Shown in pieces: positions 1-6,567 of a stretch of 10,481 nucleotides of DNA. Within the stretch, counting starts at the first letter, position 1. Each line of letters begins with the position of its first letter. The notes beneath the pieces are model-generated. The model did not search any database. It was given only the letters and a program-made list of their open reading frames with translations, and had not been told where the DNA came from. The position numbers were made by a program, and so were the translations under genes. Source of the DNA: an uncultured Lachnospiraceae bacterium (lineage in GTDB: Bacteria > Bacillota > Clostridia > Lachnospirales > Lachnospiraceae); NCBI GenBank assembly GCA_947176785.1, contig CAMWSA010000104.1, forward strand, positions 1-10,481, in the 5' to 3' direction.

Positions 1-994
1 ATACAATGTTGGATCCGTCATCATGAAGGAAGTTGTTAATTCAAGACGTCCCCTGTATTTTCTGATAGCCAGCTGTATGACAAATATCGTCCTGGACATT
101 CTGCTGGTGGTGGTGCTGCGCATGGGTGTGGCAGGGGCGGCTCTGGCTACCATTCTGTCCCAACTGCTCAGTGCGGCGCTGGTGATCCTGGTGCTGGTGC
201 GCACCAGGGACATGTACCGTCTGGAACTTATACCATGGATCGCTAAGATTTTCCAATTCCTGCACGCCCCATGCAGCATAATCGGGCAGCATGCGCCGTG
301 CAGGGAGGAAAATCTGACCGGTCGTGAGTATAAGAAGATCGGCTTTGACGGCAGAATGTTCAAGCGCATTATCCGGATCGGTTTTCCGGCAGGCTTGCAG
401 TCCGTGATGTACAGCCTGTCCAATATCATCATTCAGACAGCCATCAATGGGGAGGGCACGGACACCGTGGCGGCATGGACTGTCTACGGCAAGGTGGACG
501 TGGTGTTCTGGATGATTGTAAGCGCCTTTGGCATTGCCGTTACCACTTTCGTGGGCCAGAATTACGGCGCAGGGAAAATAGACCGCGTGAGAAAAGGCAT
601 CCGCAGCTGTCTGGCCATGACGACGGTGTCCACGGTGGTGGTGTCCGCCCTTCTGTATCTGACCTGCAGCGGCATCTATACCCTCTTTACCGACGATGCG
701 GAGGTGCTGCGGATCGGGGTGGAGATGACCCGTTTCCTGGTGCCCACCTACATTACCTATATCTGCATTGAGATCCTCTCCGGCGCTCTGCGGGGGGCGG
801 GGGACTGCTGGATTCCCACGCTGATCTGTCTGACGGGGGTGTGCCTGATCCGAGTGGTGTGGATTGTGGCGGCGGTGCCCCATTTCCCCGGTATCACCTC
901 CATTATTTTCAGCTACCCCCTGACCTGGGTGATCACCACGGTACTTTTTGGGGTGTATTATTGCTTTTTCAGCAAGATCAAGATTCGGAGGTAA
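1..994 (+). CDS. MATE family efflux transporter, C-terminal part (5' end outside window)
   Basis: Membrane antiporter of the MATE family, which exports drugs or metabolites using a Na+ or H+ gradient; the substrate cannot be told from the sequence. The frame is open to the left edge (codons from position 2 read YNVGSVIMKEVV, an interior MATE motif), so the ATG at 23 is not the true start. Visible are two N-half membrane segments (RPLYFLIASCMTNIVLDILL and GVAGAALATILSQLLSAALV), a linker, and the C-half from GFPAGLQSVMYSLSNIIIQ onward, with TFVGQNYGAGK and a conserved GALRGAGD motif. The linker is unusual: codons at 227-334 are a palindromic repeat element read through in frame, adding about 34 residues (IPWIAKIF...LTGREY) between MYRLEL and KKIGFDG, which would otherwise join as a normal MATE linker. 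The stop (992-994) abuts the ribosome binding site of the next ORF. The family call is secure; whether the protein tolerates the insert is inferred. Confidence 0.93.
   Translation, partial: YNVGSVIMKEVVNSRRPLYFLIASCMTNIVLDILLVVVLRMGVAGAALATILSQLLSAALVILVLVRTRDMYRLELIPWIAKIFQFLHAPCSIIGQHAPCREENLTGREYKKIGFDGRMFKRIIRIGFPAGLQSVMYSLSNIIIQTAINGEGTDTVAAWTVYGKVDVVFWMIVSAFGIAVTTFVGQNYGAGKIDRVRKGIRSCLAMTTVSTVVVSALLYLTCSGIYTLFTDDAEVLRIGVEMTRFLVPTYITYICIEILSGALRGAGDCWIPTLICLTGVCLIRVVWIVAAVPHFPGITSIIFSYPLTWVITTVLFGVYYCFFSKIKIRR
229..332 (+). repeat. Palindromic repeat element, copy 1, inserted in frame in the MATE gene
   Basis: Imperfect inverted repeat with arms of about 45 nt around a short centre (GCATAATC core near 275-288). 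Ends are TATACC and GAGTATA; both arms carry a GATTTTCC/GGAAAATC block and a TGCACG/CGTGCA block. It aligns along its whole length with the reverse complement of copy 2 (1676-1778), sharing asymmetric details such as TTTTCCAATTCCTGC in one arm only. If the uninterrupted gene read ctt-aag, the insertion is 102 nt with a duplicated TA, and the frame is preserved with no stop codon. It resembles protein-coding palindromic elements or a TA-targeting MITE; no transposase is present here. Confidence 0.85.
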
Positions 995-1000
995 GACTCC

Positions 1001-1180
1001 ATGCCCACATTCAGCCCCAGGGTCAACGACGGCAGGGAATTTCGCCATCGGCTTTACACATACCCGGAGCTTCTGGACATCATTGACAGGTACGGACTGC
1101 CGCAGGATTGGAATGCCGACGGGGAACAGGGTTCCGGGCGGTTTATTCAAAATAACCGCAAAGCTCTCCCTGCTGGATAA
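1001..1180 (+). CDS. Small ORF of 59 residues, unknown function, possibly truncated
   Basis: The reading frame begins MPTFSPRVNDGREFRHRLYT and ends at a TAA at 1178-1180. A GGAGG ribosome binding site at 987-991 lies 9 nt before the ATG and overlaps the end of the MATE gene, so translation is probably coupled to it. The composition (LLDIIDRYGLPQDWNADGE) looks like a real folded-protein segment rather than a shadow frame, but I recognise no family. Its last 38 nt overlap the 3' end of the convergent PEBP gene, so the final 12 or so codons may be junction sequence. It could be the N-terminal stub of a longer gene that lost its 3' part in a rearrangement. Confidence 0.45.
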   Translation: MPTFSPRVNDGREFRHRLYTYPELLDIIDRYGLPQDWNADGEQGSGRFIQNNRKALPAG

Positions 1181-1610
1181 TATGGCCTTTCGCTTTTTTT
1201 AGAACCTTCCTTTTGGTGGAAGACGGTTTTAAATATAGTATGCAATCCAATGCATAAATCCGAAAACAGTATTTATGGGCTTTGCCTTTCGGCGGCTTTG
1301 GCCCTGCGTAACGGTGAAATCCATATCCGATTCCCTGCACTGCACCCTCCGGTGACGGTACTGTTTTTCCTGGCGGAATGGCTTTCGCAATTTTGTCTGC
1401 TGCGGGAATATCCCAAATAACCCAATGTGTAAACCTTTTAATCGGATGGCTCAAATCTTCAAGGGTGATAATAAATGACCTGGCATGTGGGGATAAGTTT
1501 TTTATAATAAATTCCGGAGAAATGTCTTTCCCCCGCCCGGTATTCTCCACCGGAAACTTTCCGCCGTCTTTTAACCCCATACATTCAAACACAAGTGTAT
1601 TTTTCTCCAT
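1143..1610 (-). CDS. YbhB/YbcL-type phosphatidylethanolamine-binding protein (PEBP) family
   Basis: 155-residue cytoplasmic protein of the PEBP (Raf kinase inhibitor-like) family, whose bacterial members are small ligand-binding proteins of unclear role. Family landmarks are in order: SPEFIIKNLSP (31-41), LEDLSHP (50-56, matching the usual EDPDAP site but changed to EDLSHP), HWVIWDIP (62-69), GYGFHRYAGPKPPKG (95-109) and HKYCFRIYALD (112-122), ending GHIIQQGELCGYFE. The length is typical and there is no signal peptide. The ATG at 1610 is preceded by GGGGGAAA about 9 nt upstream. It converges on, and overlaps by 38 nt, the short ORF downstream of the MATE gene. No convincing promoter is seen; a 7 bp hairpin and repeat copy 2 lie just upstream. 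The altered ligand-site motif may change what it binds. Confidence 0.88.
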   Translation of the reverse strand: MEKNTLVFECMGLKDGGKFPVENTGRGKDISPEFIIKNLSPHARSFIITLEDLSHPIKRFTHWVIWDIPAADKIAKAIPPGKTVPSPEGAVQGIGYGFHRYAGPKPPKGKAHKYCFRIYALDCILYLKPSSTKRKVLKKAKGHIIQQGELCGYFE

Positions 1611-1652
1611 TTCATGTTTCCCCCAATCTCTTTAATAGATTCTCGGAATCTC

Positions 1653-1675
1653 GAAGCCCTATTTCATGGGGCTTC
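1653..1675. other. Short hairpin beside repeat copy 2
   Basis: GAAGCCC (1653-1659) pairs with GGGCTTC (1669-1675) over a 9 nt loop, ending exactly where repeat copy 2 begins. A hyphenated palindrome AGATTC-TCG-GAATCT lies just before it (1637-1651). Both sit in the upstream region of the PEBP gene and could be operator or leader structures. There is no T-tract, so it is not a terminator. Confidence 0.4.
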
Positions 1676-1778
1676 TATACTCACGAGCGGTTAGATTTTC
1701 CTTCCTGCCCGGTGCATGACGTCAGATTATGCGGCATGTGCCGGGCAGGAATTGGAAAATCTCAGCGCCGTCAGTATA
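1676..1778 (-). repeat. Palindromic repeat element, copy 2 (intergenic)
   Basis: About 103 nt from TATAC to GTATA. The left arm (1676-1718) and right arm (about 1734-1778) are imperfect reverse complements, both with a GATTTTCC/GGAAAATC block and a CTGCCCGG/CCGGGCAG block, around a centre of about 15 nt. Its reverse complement aligns end to end with copy 1. The element lies in the divergent gap between the PEBP gene and amtB. In this copy the frame used in copy 1 is broken by a 1 nt length difference and a TAA, so it is not selected for coding here. The transcript would fold into a long hairpin. Confidence 0.85.
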
Positions 1779-1821
1779 ATATTCCAGTCTTATGGATTCC
1801 CCCGCTTTTTACGGATCATAC

Positions 1822-1856
1822 CATATCAATGCCTTTGATTAGCGGCATCTGATATG
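1822..1856. other. Hairpin in the amtB upstream region
   Basis: CATATCAATGCC (1822-1833) pairs with GGCAT-C-TGATATG (1844-1856), a 12 bp stem with one bulged C and a 10 nt loop. It is not followed by a T-tract on either strand, so it is not an intrinsic terminator. It lies upstream of the amtB promoter and could be a degenerate repeat or a protein site. The rest of 1779-1976 shows nothing I can assign. Confidence 0.4.
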
Positions 1857-1976
1857 TCGGAGCTTCATCACACCTTTTGCTCAGTTTTTAATGGTATCTT
1901 GCATTATGAAATGCATTTTGTCAAGTCCCCGGCTTTAGGATTTAGTACCCCTGGCTTATCCTGGTAAAAAACAGGC

Positions 1977-2005
1977 TTGACACCAGAAGCATCCAGTGGT
2001 ATACT
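1977..2005 (+). promoter_or_regulatory. Sigma-A promoter of the amtB transcript
   Basis: A perfect -35 TTGACA (1977-1982) and a -10 TATACT (2000-2005) are separated by 17 nt. Transcription should start near 2012, giving a leader of about 225 nt before the amtB ATG. The strong core promoter, followed by a terminator before the gene, suggests that control is largely exerted after initiation. Confidence 0.85.
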
Positions 2006-2011
2006 CACTTC

Positions 2012-2236
2012 CGTAAAGCAAAGGCGCTTTGGAGAACTCCAAGGCGCTTTTTCCGTACTCCGGCAGATTAACTGTGCGCACGGCCGGAATATGGCACACC
2101 AAAAAGCTACGATGCAATGGGGCATCCATGAAGAAAAAGCCCCGGCATCGTTTTTTTATGGGTAAATGCATATTCCCTGGCATCAAGCCCCGTGTGCTTG
2201 CAGGAACATGTGTAACCCTAATGAGGAGGAAATATT
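2012..2236 (+). promoter_or_regulatory. Structured 5' leader of amtB (candidate attenuator)
   Basis: The leader holds three structures. The first is a 13 bp hairpin (2020-2032 with 2039-2051) with hexaloop AGAACT, built from two copies of AAGGCGCTTT. The second is a possible 5 bp hairpin GATGC-AATGGG-GCATC (2111-2126). The third is an intrinsic terminator (2110-2157) that shares bases with the second, so the two cannot form together. This is the layout of a transcription attenuator. The AATGGG hexaloop has A at position 1 and G at position 4, as in targets of ANTAR antiterminators, which control nitrogen genes in some bacteria, but I found no matching first hairpin close by. I recognise no known riboswitch class. 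The ribosome binding site GAGGAGGA ends 8 nt before the ATG. Confidence 0.55.
2110..2157 (+). terminator. Intrinsic terminator inside the amtB leader
   Basis: CGATGC (2110-2115) and GGGGC (2119-2123) pair with GCCCC (2139-2143) and GCATCG (2145-2150), an 11 bp stem with a small internal loop, followed by seven T residues (2151-2157). It lies between the promoter at 1977-2005 and the amtB start at 2237, so it would stop transcripts before amtB unless relieved. Confidence 0.8.
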
Positions 2237-4006
2237 ATGACAGAAGAGATTATGAGTGCGGTGAGCGGCGAGGTGTTCGGCGTCTGGTTTCTCATCGGCG
2301 CGGCACTGGTGTTCTGGATGCAGGCGGGTTTTGCCATGGTGGAGGCGGGCTTTACCAGGGCGAAAAACACCGGCAATATCATTATGAAAAACCTGATGGA
2401 CTTCTGTATCGGCACAGTGGTGTTTATTCTGATTGGCTTTGGATTGCTGCTGGGCGAGGATCTGCTGGGCTTCATCGGAAAGCCCGGGTTTGATATTTTT
2501 ACGGCGTATGAGAACTTTGACTGGTCCAGCTTTGTGTTCAACCTGGTCTTCTGTGCCACCACGGCCACCATCGTATCCGGGGCCATGGCGGAGAGGACAA
2601 AATTTTTGTCCTACTGTGTGTATTCGGCTGTGATTTCGGCCCTGATCTATCCCATTGAGGCGCACTGGATCTGGGGCGGCGGCTGGCTGGCACAGCTGGG
2701 CTTCCACGATTTTGCGGGTTCCTGCGCCATCCATATGGTAGGCGGCGTCTCCGCCCTCATCGGTGCCAGGCTGTTAGGGCCCCGCATCGGCAAGTTTAAC
2801 CGGGATAAAGGGGGCAGGGTTACTAAGGTAAATGCCTTTCCCGGCCACAACCTGGCTCTGGGCGCTCTGGGCGTGTTCATTCTCTGGCTGGGCTGGTACG
2901 GCTTTAACGGTGCGGCGGCCACTTCCATGGCACAGCTGGGTTCCATCTTTGTGACCACCACCATCGCTCCGGCCATTGCCACAGTGGTATGCATGATATT
3001 CACCTGGGTCAAATACGGCAAGCCCGATGTATCCATGTGTCTGAATGCCTCTCTGGCCGGGCTGGTGGCTATCACGGCTCCCTGTGATGTGACGGATGCG
3101 TTCGGTGCCATCGTCATCGGTGCCGTGGCCGGTCTGCTAGTGGTATTCGGCGTATGGCTGCTGGACTATAAATTGCATATTGACGATCCCGTGGGTGCTG
3201 TGGCAGTGCATATGATGAACGGGATCTGGGGCACCATCGCCACAGGACTGTTCGCCACCAATACGGCTCCCGGATACGGCATTGCGGATGCCGCGGGCAA
3301 TGAACTGGTGGGCCTGTTCTATGGGGGCGGCTTCAAGCTGCTGGGACTGCAGCTGCTGGGCTTTGGCTCCGTGGCAGCCTGGACGGCAGCGACCATGACC
3401 CTTGTGTTTCTGGTTATCAAGGCCATCTTTGGTCTGCGGGTTACGGAGGAAGAGGAGATCGTGGGCCTGGATGCCAAAGAGCATGGACTGGTTTCCGCCT
3501 ATGCAGGATTTGCCATCATGGATATCTCCAACACCATGAACATGAGTGTCAATGAGAACACGGATCTGGGCAATGACGACTATGTGTCTGCATCCGAGGC
3601 CCAGAAAAATGCTGCCGTCCCTGTGGTGGATGCTTCCACGGCAGCAGGCACAGGCATTCACAAGGTGGTGGTGGTGGCCAAGATGACCCGGTACGATGCC
3701 CTGCGAAAGGCCATGAACGACCTGGGCGTCACAGGCATGACCGTCACCAATGTGATGGGCTGCGGTGTTCAGAAAGGAGCCGGTGAGAAATACCGCGGCG
3801 TTGAGATGGATGCCACCCTGCTGCCCAAGATCAAGGTGGAGGTTGTGGTGAGCAGGATTCCTGTGGGCGACGTGGTGGAGGCGGCCAAGAAAGCCCTGTA
3901 CACCGGCCATATCGGCGACGGCAAGATCTTTGTATACGGCGTGGAACGTGTGGTAAAAGTCCGCACGGGAGAAGAGGGATTTGACGCCCTGCAGGATGTG
4001 GAATAA
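2237..4006 (+). CDS. Ammonium transporter (Amt) with C-terminal PII (GlnB/GlnK) domain
   Basis: 589-residue inner-membrane protein. Residues 1 to about 425 are an Amt ammonium channel: multiple membrane helices, AGFAMVEAGFTRAKNT, the ammonium-site aspartate D158 in HDFAG, pore histidines H166 (AIHMVGG) and H325 (AVHMMNG), and FGLRVTEEEEIVGLDAKEHG at the channel C-terminus. A linker (about 435-472) leads to a full PII domain (474-589) with KMTRYDALRKAMNDLGVTGMTV, the T-loop (about 508-525), the B-loop TGHIGDGKIFV and the C-terminal RTGEE. PII normally is a separate protein that plugs Amt in response to ATP/ADP and 2-oxoglutarate; here sensor and channel are one chain. Y519 aligns with the first T-loop tyrosine, but the usual uridylylation tyrosine is M524, so control by uridylylation is unlikely. 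ATG is preceded by GAGGAGGA. Confidence 0.96.
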   Translation: MTEEIMSAVSGEVFGVWFLIGAALVFWMQAGFAMVEAGFTRAKNTGNIIMKNLMDFCIGTVVFILIGFGLLLGEDLLGFIGKPGFDIFTAYENFDWSSFVFNLVFCATTATIVSGAMAERTKFLSYCVYSAVISALIYPIEAHWIWGGGWLAQLGFHDFAGSCAIHMVGGVSALIGARLLGPRIGKFNRDKGGRVTKVNAFPGHNLALGALGVFILWLGWYGFNGAAATSMAQLGSIFVTTTIAPAIATVVCMIFTWVKYGKPDVSMCLNASLAGLVAITAPCDVTDAFGAIVIGAVAGLLVVFGVWLLDYKLHIDDPVGAVAVHMMNGIWGTIATGLFATNTAPGYGIADAAGNELVGLFYGGGFKLLGLQLLGFGSVAAWTAATMTLVFLVIKAIFGLRVTEEEEIVGLDAKEHGLVSAYAGFAIMDISNTMNMSVNENTDLGNDDYVSASEAQKNAAVPVVDASTAAGTGIHKVVVVAKMTRYDALRKAMNDLGVTGMTVTNVMGCGVQKGAGEKYRGVEMDATLLPKIKVEVVVSRIPVGDVVEAAKKALYTGHIGDGKIFVYGVERVVKVRTGEEGFDALQDVE

Positions 4007-4023
4007 ATCAGCAGCTATTAATT

Positions 4024-4056
4024 CAGCCCCAGGTAGTTTTCCGCCTGGGGCTGTTT
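4024..4056 (+). terminator. Terminator downstream of amtB
   Basis: A perfect 10 bp stem CAGCCCCAGG (4024-4033) / CCTGGGGCTG (4044-4053) with a 10 nt loop begins 18 nt after the amtB stop and is followed by TTT. The T-tract is short, but position and stem strength fit the end of the amtB transcript. Confidence 0.75.
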
Positions 4057-4274
4057 CTGGGCTATCCCATTTGCCGGAAACCGGGGGAGGGCTGAATGCG
4101 ATGGAAGGGAGGAATTAGTTGTTGTCGGCGGAAAACCTCTGGATATGAATATGCCAACGTTCCCGATAGTATATCTCTTTTGAACGGTCAGCTTTTGGGA
4201 TTCCGCTTTCCGCTTCCTGGGGATTATGGCCTCCCCGCCGGATTTCAGTTTTTCCTATAAGCATACGGCACCGG

Positions 4275-4326
4275 ATATCCTCTGCAAAATAAAACTTTAG
4301 CAGTAGACGGTTTTGGCAGAGGATAT
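4275..4326. repeat. Inverted repeat between amtB and hflC
   Basis: ATATCCTCTGC (4275-4285) is the exact reverse complement of GCAGAGGATAT (4316-4326), separated by 30 nt. It lies just beyond the hflC stop codon. It could form a long-loop hairpin at the end of the hflKC transcript, but no T-tract follows, so the terminator role is uncertain. The remaining stretch 4057-4274 contains no gene I can support. Confidence 0.5.
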
Positions 4327-4338
4327 GCGTCAGTCAAA

Positions 4339-5208
4339 CTATCTCCCGTAGAAAATCTCCGCAATAGGGGAATCCGGGGAAAGGATCACGGTCTTGTTGC
4401 TGCCGGTCATGGATGCTTTCAGGGCGTCCAGGCTGCGCACAAAGGAGTAGAACTCGGCTTTGGATTCGTCCCCATAGGCTTCGGAGAGAATCCGCATGTA
4501 TTCGGCCTCGCCCTCCGCAATCAGGATCTCGGCCTCTTTTTCCGCCTCGGACAGCATCACGGTCACTTCCTTGTCCGTGGTGTTGCGGATGATCTGGGCC
4601 TCGGAACTTCCCTCCGCAGTGTAGGTGGCGGCGATATTGTCACGCTCGGAGATCATGCGCTCGTACACGGCGGCCTTGTTGTCGCCGGGCAAATCCAGCT
4701 GCTTGATCTCAAAGGACAGAAGTTCTATGCCGTATTGGTCCAGCGTGTTGCCGATGCTGGCAATGATAGCGTCAGAGAGTGTGCCGCCACGGCCTGAGAT
4801 CACCTCGTCCTGGGTGGTGCTGGAAATCACGTTCTTGGTGGAATTGTATACCACTGTGTCCAGACGGCTCTCCGCGCTTCCGATGGAGGAGCTCAAAGTC
4901 TGGGCGAACAGCAGGGGATCGGTGATGTGCCATAAAATATAGCTGTTGCAGATCATGGTCTTTTTGTCACTGGTGATCACGTCGGAGGAGGACAGATCGT
5001 ACAGCAGGGTTTCTTTGGGCAGGGTATCCACGCTCTGTATAAAAGGGACTTTAAAGCTGACTCCGGCGCGGTCCACCACATGGTCTATCTTGCCGAACTG
5101 GCGGATCAGGCTGTATTGGTTTTCGTTGGTAATCACCAGACAATTGGCGCCTGTGATCAGCAGAATCAGTATGGCCACCAGAAGGGTTGCTCTCTTGGCT
5201 GTCTTCAT
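4339..5208 (-). CDS. hflC: HflC-like SPFH/prohibitin membrane protein
   Basis: 289 residues with one N-terminal membrane anchor (about 6-26, ATLLVAILILLITGANCLVI) followed by an SPFH/band 7 domain. Recognisable parts are NENQYSLIRQFGKIDHVV, the AGVSFKVPFIQSVDTLPKE motif, ITSDKKTMICNSYILWHITDP, LDQYGIELLSFEIKQLDLP, then a charged Ala/Glu-rich helical region (ISERDNIAATYTAEGSSEAQ; SEAEKEAEILIAEGEAEYMR) typical of HflC. In well-studied bacteria HflC with HflK forms a large membrane cage around the FtsH protease and modulates its degradation of membrane proteins. The gene follows hflK on the same strand after a 158 nt gap, the standard order. ATG is preceded by AAAGAGG (5214-5220). No ftsH is in the window. 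Confidence 0.93.
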   Translation of the reverse strand: MKTAKRATLLVAILILLITGANCLVITNENQYSLIRQFGKIDHVVDRAGVSFKVPFIQSVDTLPKETLLYDLSSSDVITSDKKTMICNSYILWHITDPLLFAQTLSSSIGSAESRLDTVVYNSTKNVISSTTQDEVISGRGGTLSDAIIASIGNTLDQYGIELLSFEIKQLDLPGDNKAAVYERMISERDNIAATYTAEGSSEAQIIRNTTDKEVTVMLSEAEKEAEILIAEGEAEYMRILSEAYGDESKAEFYSFVRSLDALKASMTGSNKTVILSPDSPIAEIFYGR

Positions 5209-5222
5209 ATTAACCTCTTTCC

Positions 5223-5260
5223 GTCACAGTCCGGGTTGGCCGAAGCCAGGCGGCTGTGAC
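5223..5260 (-). other. Hairpin in the hflK-hflC intercistronic gap
   Basis: GTCACAG-T-CCG (5223-5233) pairs with CGG-CTGTGAC (5251-5260), a 10 bp stem with one bulge, and a GGC-CGAA-GCC mini-hairpin fits inside the loop. On the mRNA it ends 2 nt before the hflC ribosome binding site. A second inverted repeat, CGGATGC (5293-5299) / GCATCCG (5322-5328), lies further into the gap. Such structures could tune relative HflK and HflC output; that role is inferred. No gene is seen in 5209-5366. Confidence 0.5.
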
Positions 5261-5366
5261 TTTGTTGTCGTGTCAATGGATGTATGCAGATTCGGATGCG
5301 TGGCTGCCGTGATTTGCAGGGGCATCCGTTTTCCCGGAAAAATTACCGGGGCTGCTGCGGGGAAAT

Positions 5367-6440
5367 TCATTGGTTTTCGGCTTGTGTGTCATATTCCCCG
5401 GCCTGATTGGAACGATCTCCGGAGCTTTCCACAGCGCCGTCCTGGACGGGATTGGTAAAGGAGTCCATGGGGTAGATGGTCTGCATGTTGCCGCCAGGGC
5501 TTTCGATAATGACCTTCAAGTCCGGCAGCACCTGCTCCATGGCCTCAAAAAACATACGCTGTCTGGTGACAATGGGATTTTTCACATACTCCTCATACAT
5601 GGCGTTGAAGCGGGCTACCTGGGCGGTGGCTTCGTTGATACGCTCAGTCTTTTGGGCCTCCGCGTCCTTGATAATCCCGTCTACCCTGGCCTGGGCCTTG
5701 GGAAGCTGCTCGTTGCGGTACTTATTGGCGTTGTTCAGCGCAGTTTCCTTACCCTGCTTGGCAGTCTCCACTGCCTTGAAAGCCTCCATGACCTCCACAG
5801 TGGGCGGTTCCGAGTCCTGTATGGTGATATTGACCAGCTGGATGCCCAGATCCTGCTGGTCCAGCTGCGCCACAATCATGGATTTGATGGCGGCCTGGAT
5901 CTCGTTTTTGCCGGTGGTCAGCACATCGTCCACGGAATAGCTGCTGATGACGCTCCGAATGCAGCTCTGGGACACATTTTTGAGGATTGTCACCGGCTCC
6001 CGGGAGGCATACAGGGCCTTGACGGGATCGGAGTACCGGTATTCCACAAAGAAGTCCACATTCACAAAGTTGTAATCTGAGGTGATCATCAGGGATTCGT
6101 CCTCGCTTGAGGTATTGTAATCGCTGTCATAGCCGATGGAGAAGCCCTGTATGGTAGTGTTGACCTTACGCACGCTCTGGATAAAAGGGATTTTGAAATG
6201 CAGCCCCGGCTCAGTGACGGCCTGGGCCTGGCCCAGAGTAATCAGCACCGCCTGTTCCTGCTCCCGAATCTGGTAGGTGGAGCCGAAGACCAGGATCAGC
6301 GCCGCGGCGATCAGGGCGCAGATGCCCAGAAGCTTGCCGGCGGAGTGCCGGGGTCTTGGAGCGCCGCCGTTCTGCCAGCTTCCGTCGGGCCCCATGGTCT
6401 GGAATCCGTTCTGTCTGTTGCGTCTGGAATCATTCATCAT
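5367..6440 (-). CDS. hflK: HflK-like SPFH/prohibitin membrane protein
   Basis: 357 residues from the chosen start. A polar Gly/Asn/Arg-rich N-terminus (MMNDSRRNRQNGF...) precedes a membrane segment near residues 33-52 (LLGICALIAAALILVFGSTY). An SPFH/band 7 domain follows, with YQIREQEQAVLITLGQAQAV, EPGLHFKIPFIQSVRKVNTT, VNVDFFVEYRYSDPVKALY and the HflK-like segment LGIQLVNITIQDSEPPTVEVMEAF. A long charged helix rich in Ala, Gln and Lys comes next, and the tail is acidic and disordered. It is expected to alternate with HflC in a membrane assembly that controls FtsH. An ATG at 6449 is in frame, but the AAAGG Shine-Dalgarno would touch it; from 6440 the spacing is 9 nt, so 6440 (or 6437) is preferred. 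Confidence 0.93.
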   Translation of the reverse strand: MMNDSRRNRQNGFQTMGPDGSWQNGGAPRPRHSAGKLLGICALIAAALILVFGSTYQIREQEQAVLITLGQAQAVTEPGLHFKIPFIQSVRKVNTTIQGFSIGYDSDYNTSSEDESLMITSDYNFVNVDFFVEYRYSDPVKALYASREPVTILKNVSQSCIRSVISSYSVDDVLTTGKNEIQAAIKSMIVAQLDQQDLGIQLVNITIQDSEPPTVEVMEAFKAVETAKQGKETALNNANKYRNEQLPKAQARVDGIIKDAEAQKTERINEATAQVARFNAMYEEYVKNPIVTRQRMFFEAMEQVLPDLKVIIESPGGNMQTIYPMDSFTNPVQDGAVESSGDRSNQAGEYDTQAENQ

Positions 6441-6567
6441 ACACGTCATCCTTTCTCGACTACAAGTCTCACAGCCAGTCCCGGCGGGTGAACTCTTCCG
6501 TCTCCATATATCCGGTTTCTCTGGTGCAGGGCTTGCGTTTATGTGTAGTATTTGACTTGTTATACGT

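Noticed and set aside
41..1150. Long open frame on the minus strand opposite the MATE gene
   Set aside because: The plus strand encodes a clear MATE protein; the minus frame gives a His/Pro/Gln-rich sequence without domains and no ribosome binding site. It is a shadow.
2052..2109. Search for a first ANTAR-type hexaloop hairpin before the 2111-2126 hairpin
   Set aside because: The stems available (for example TCCGGC/GCCGGA at 2059-2088) do not give a hexaloop with A1 and G4, so a firm ANTAR-target call is not supported.
2029..2493. Plus-strand ORF across the amtB leader and start
   Set aside because: It overlaps the terminator and the start of amtB in another frame and has no domain; it is a shadow.
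4130..4262. Possible degenerate fourth copy of the palindromic element (CGGTCAG and GTATAT-like words near 4155-4195)
   Set aside because: Similarity is limited to about 13 nt, and no mirrored arm or TATAC/GTATA ends are found.
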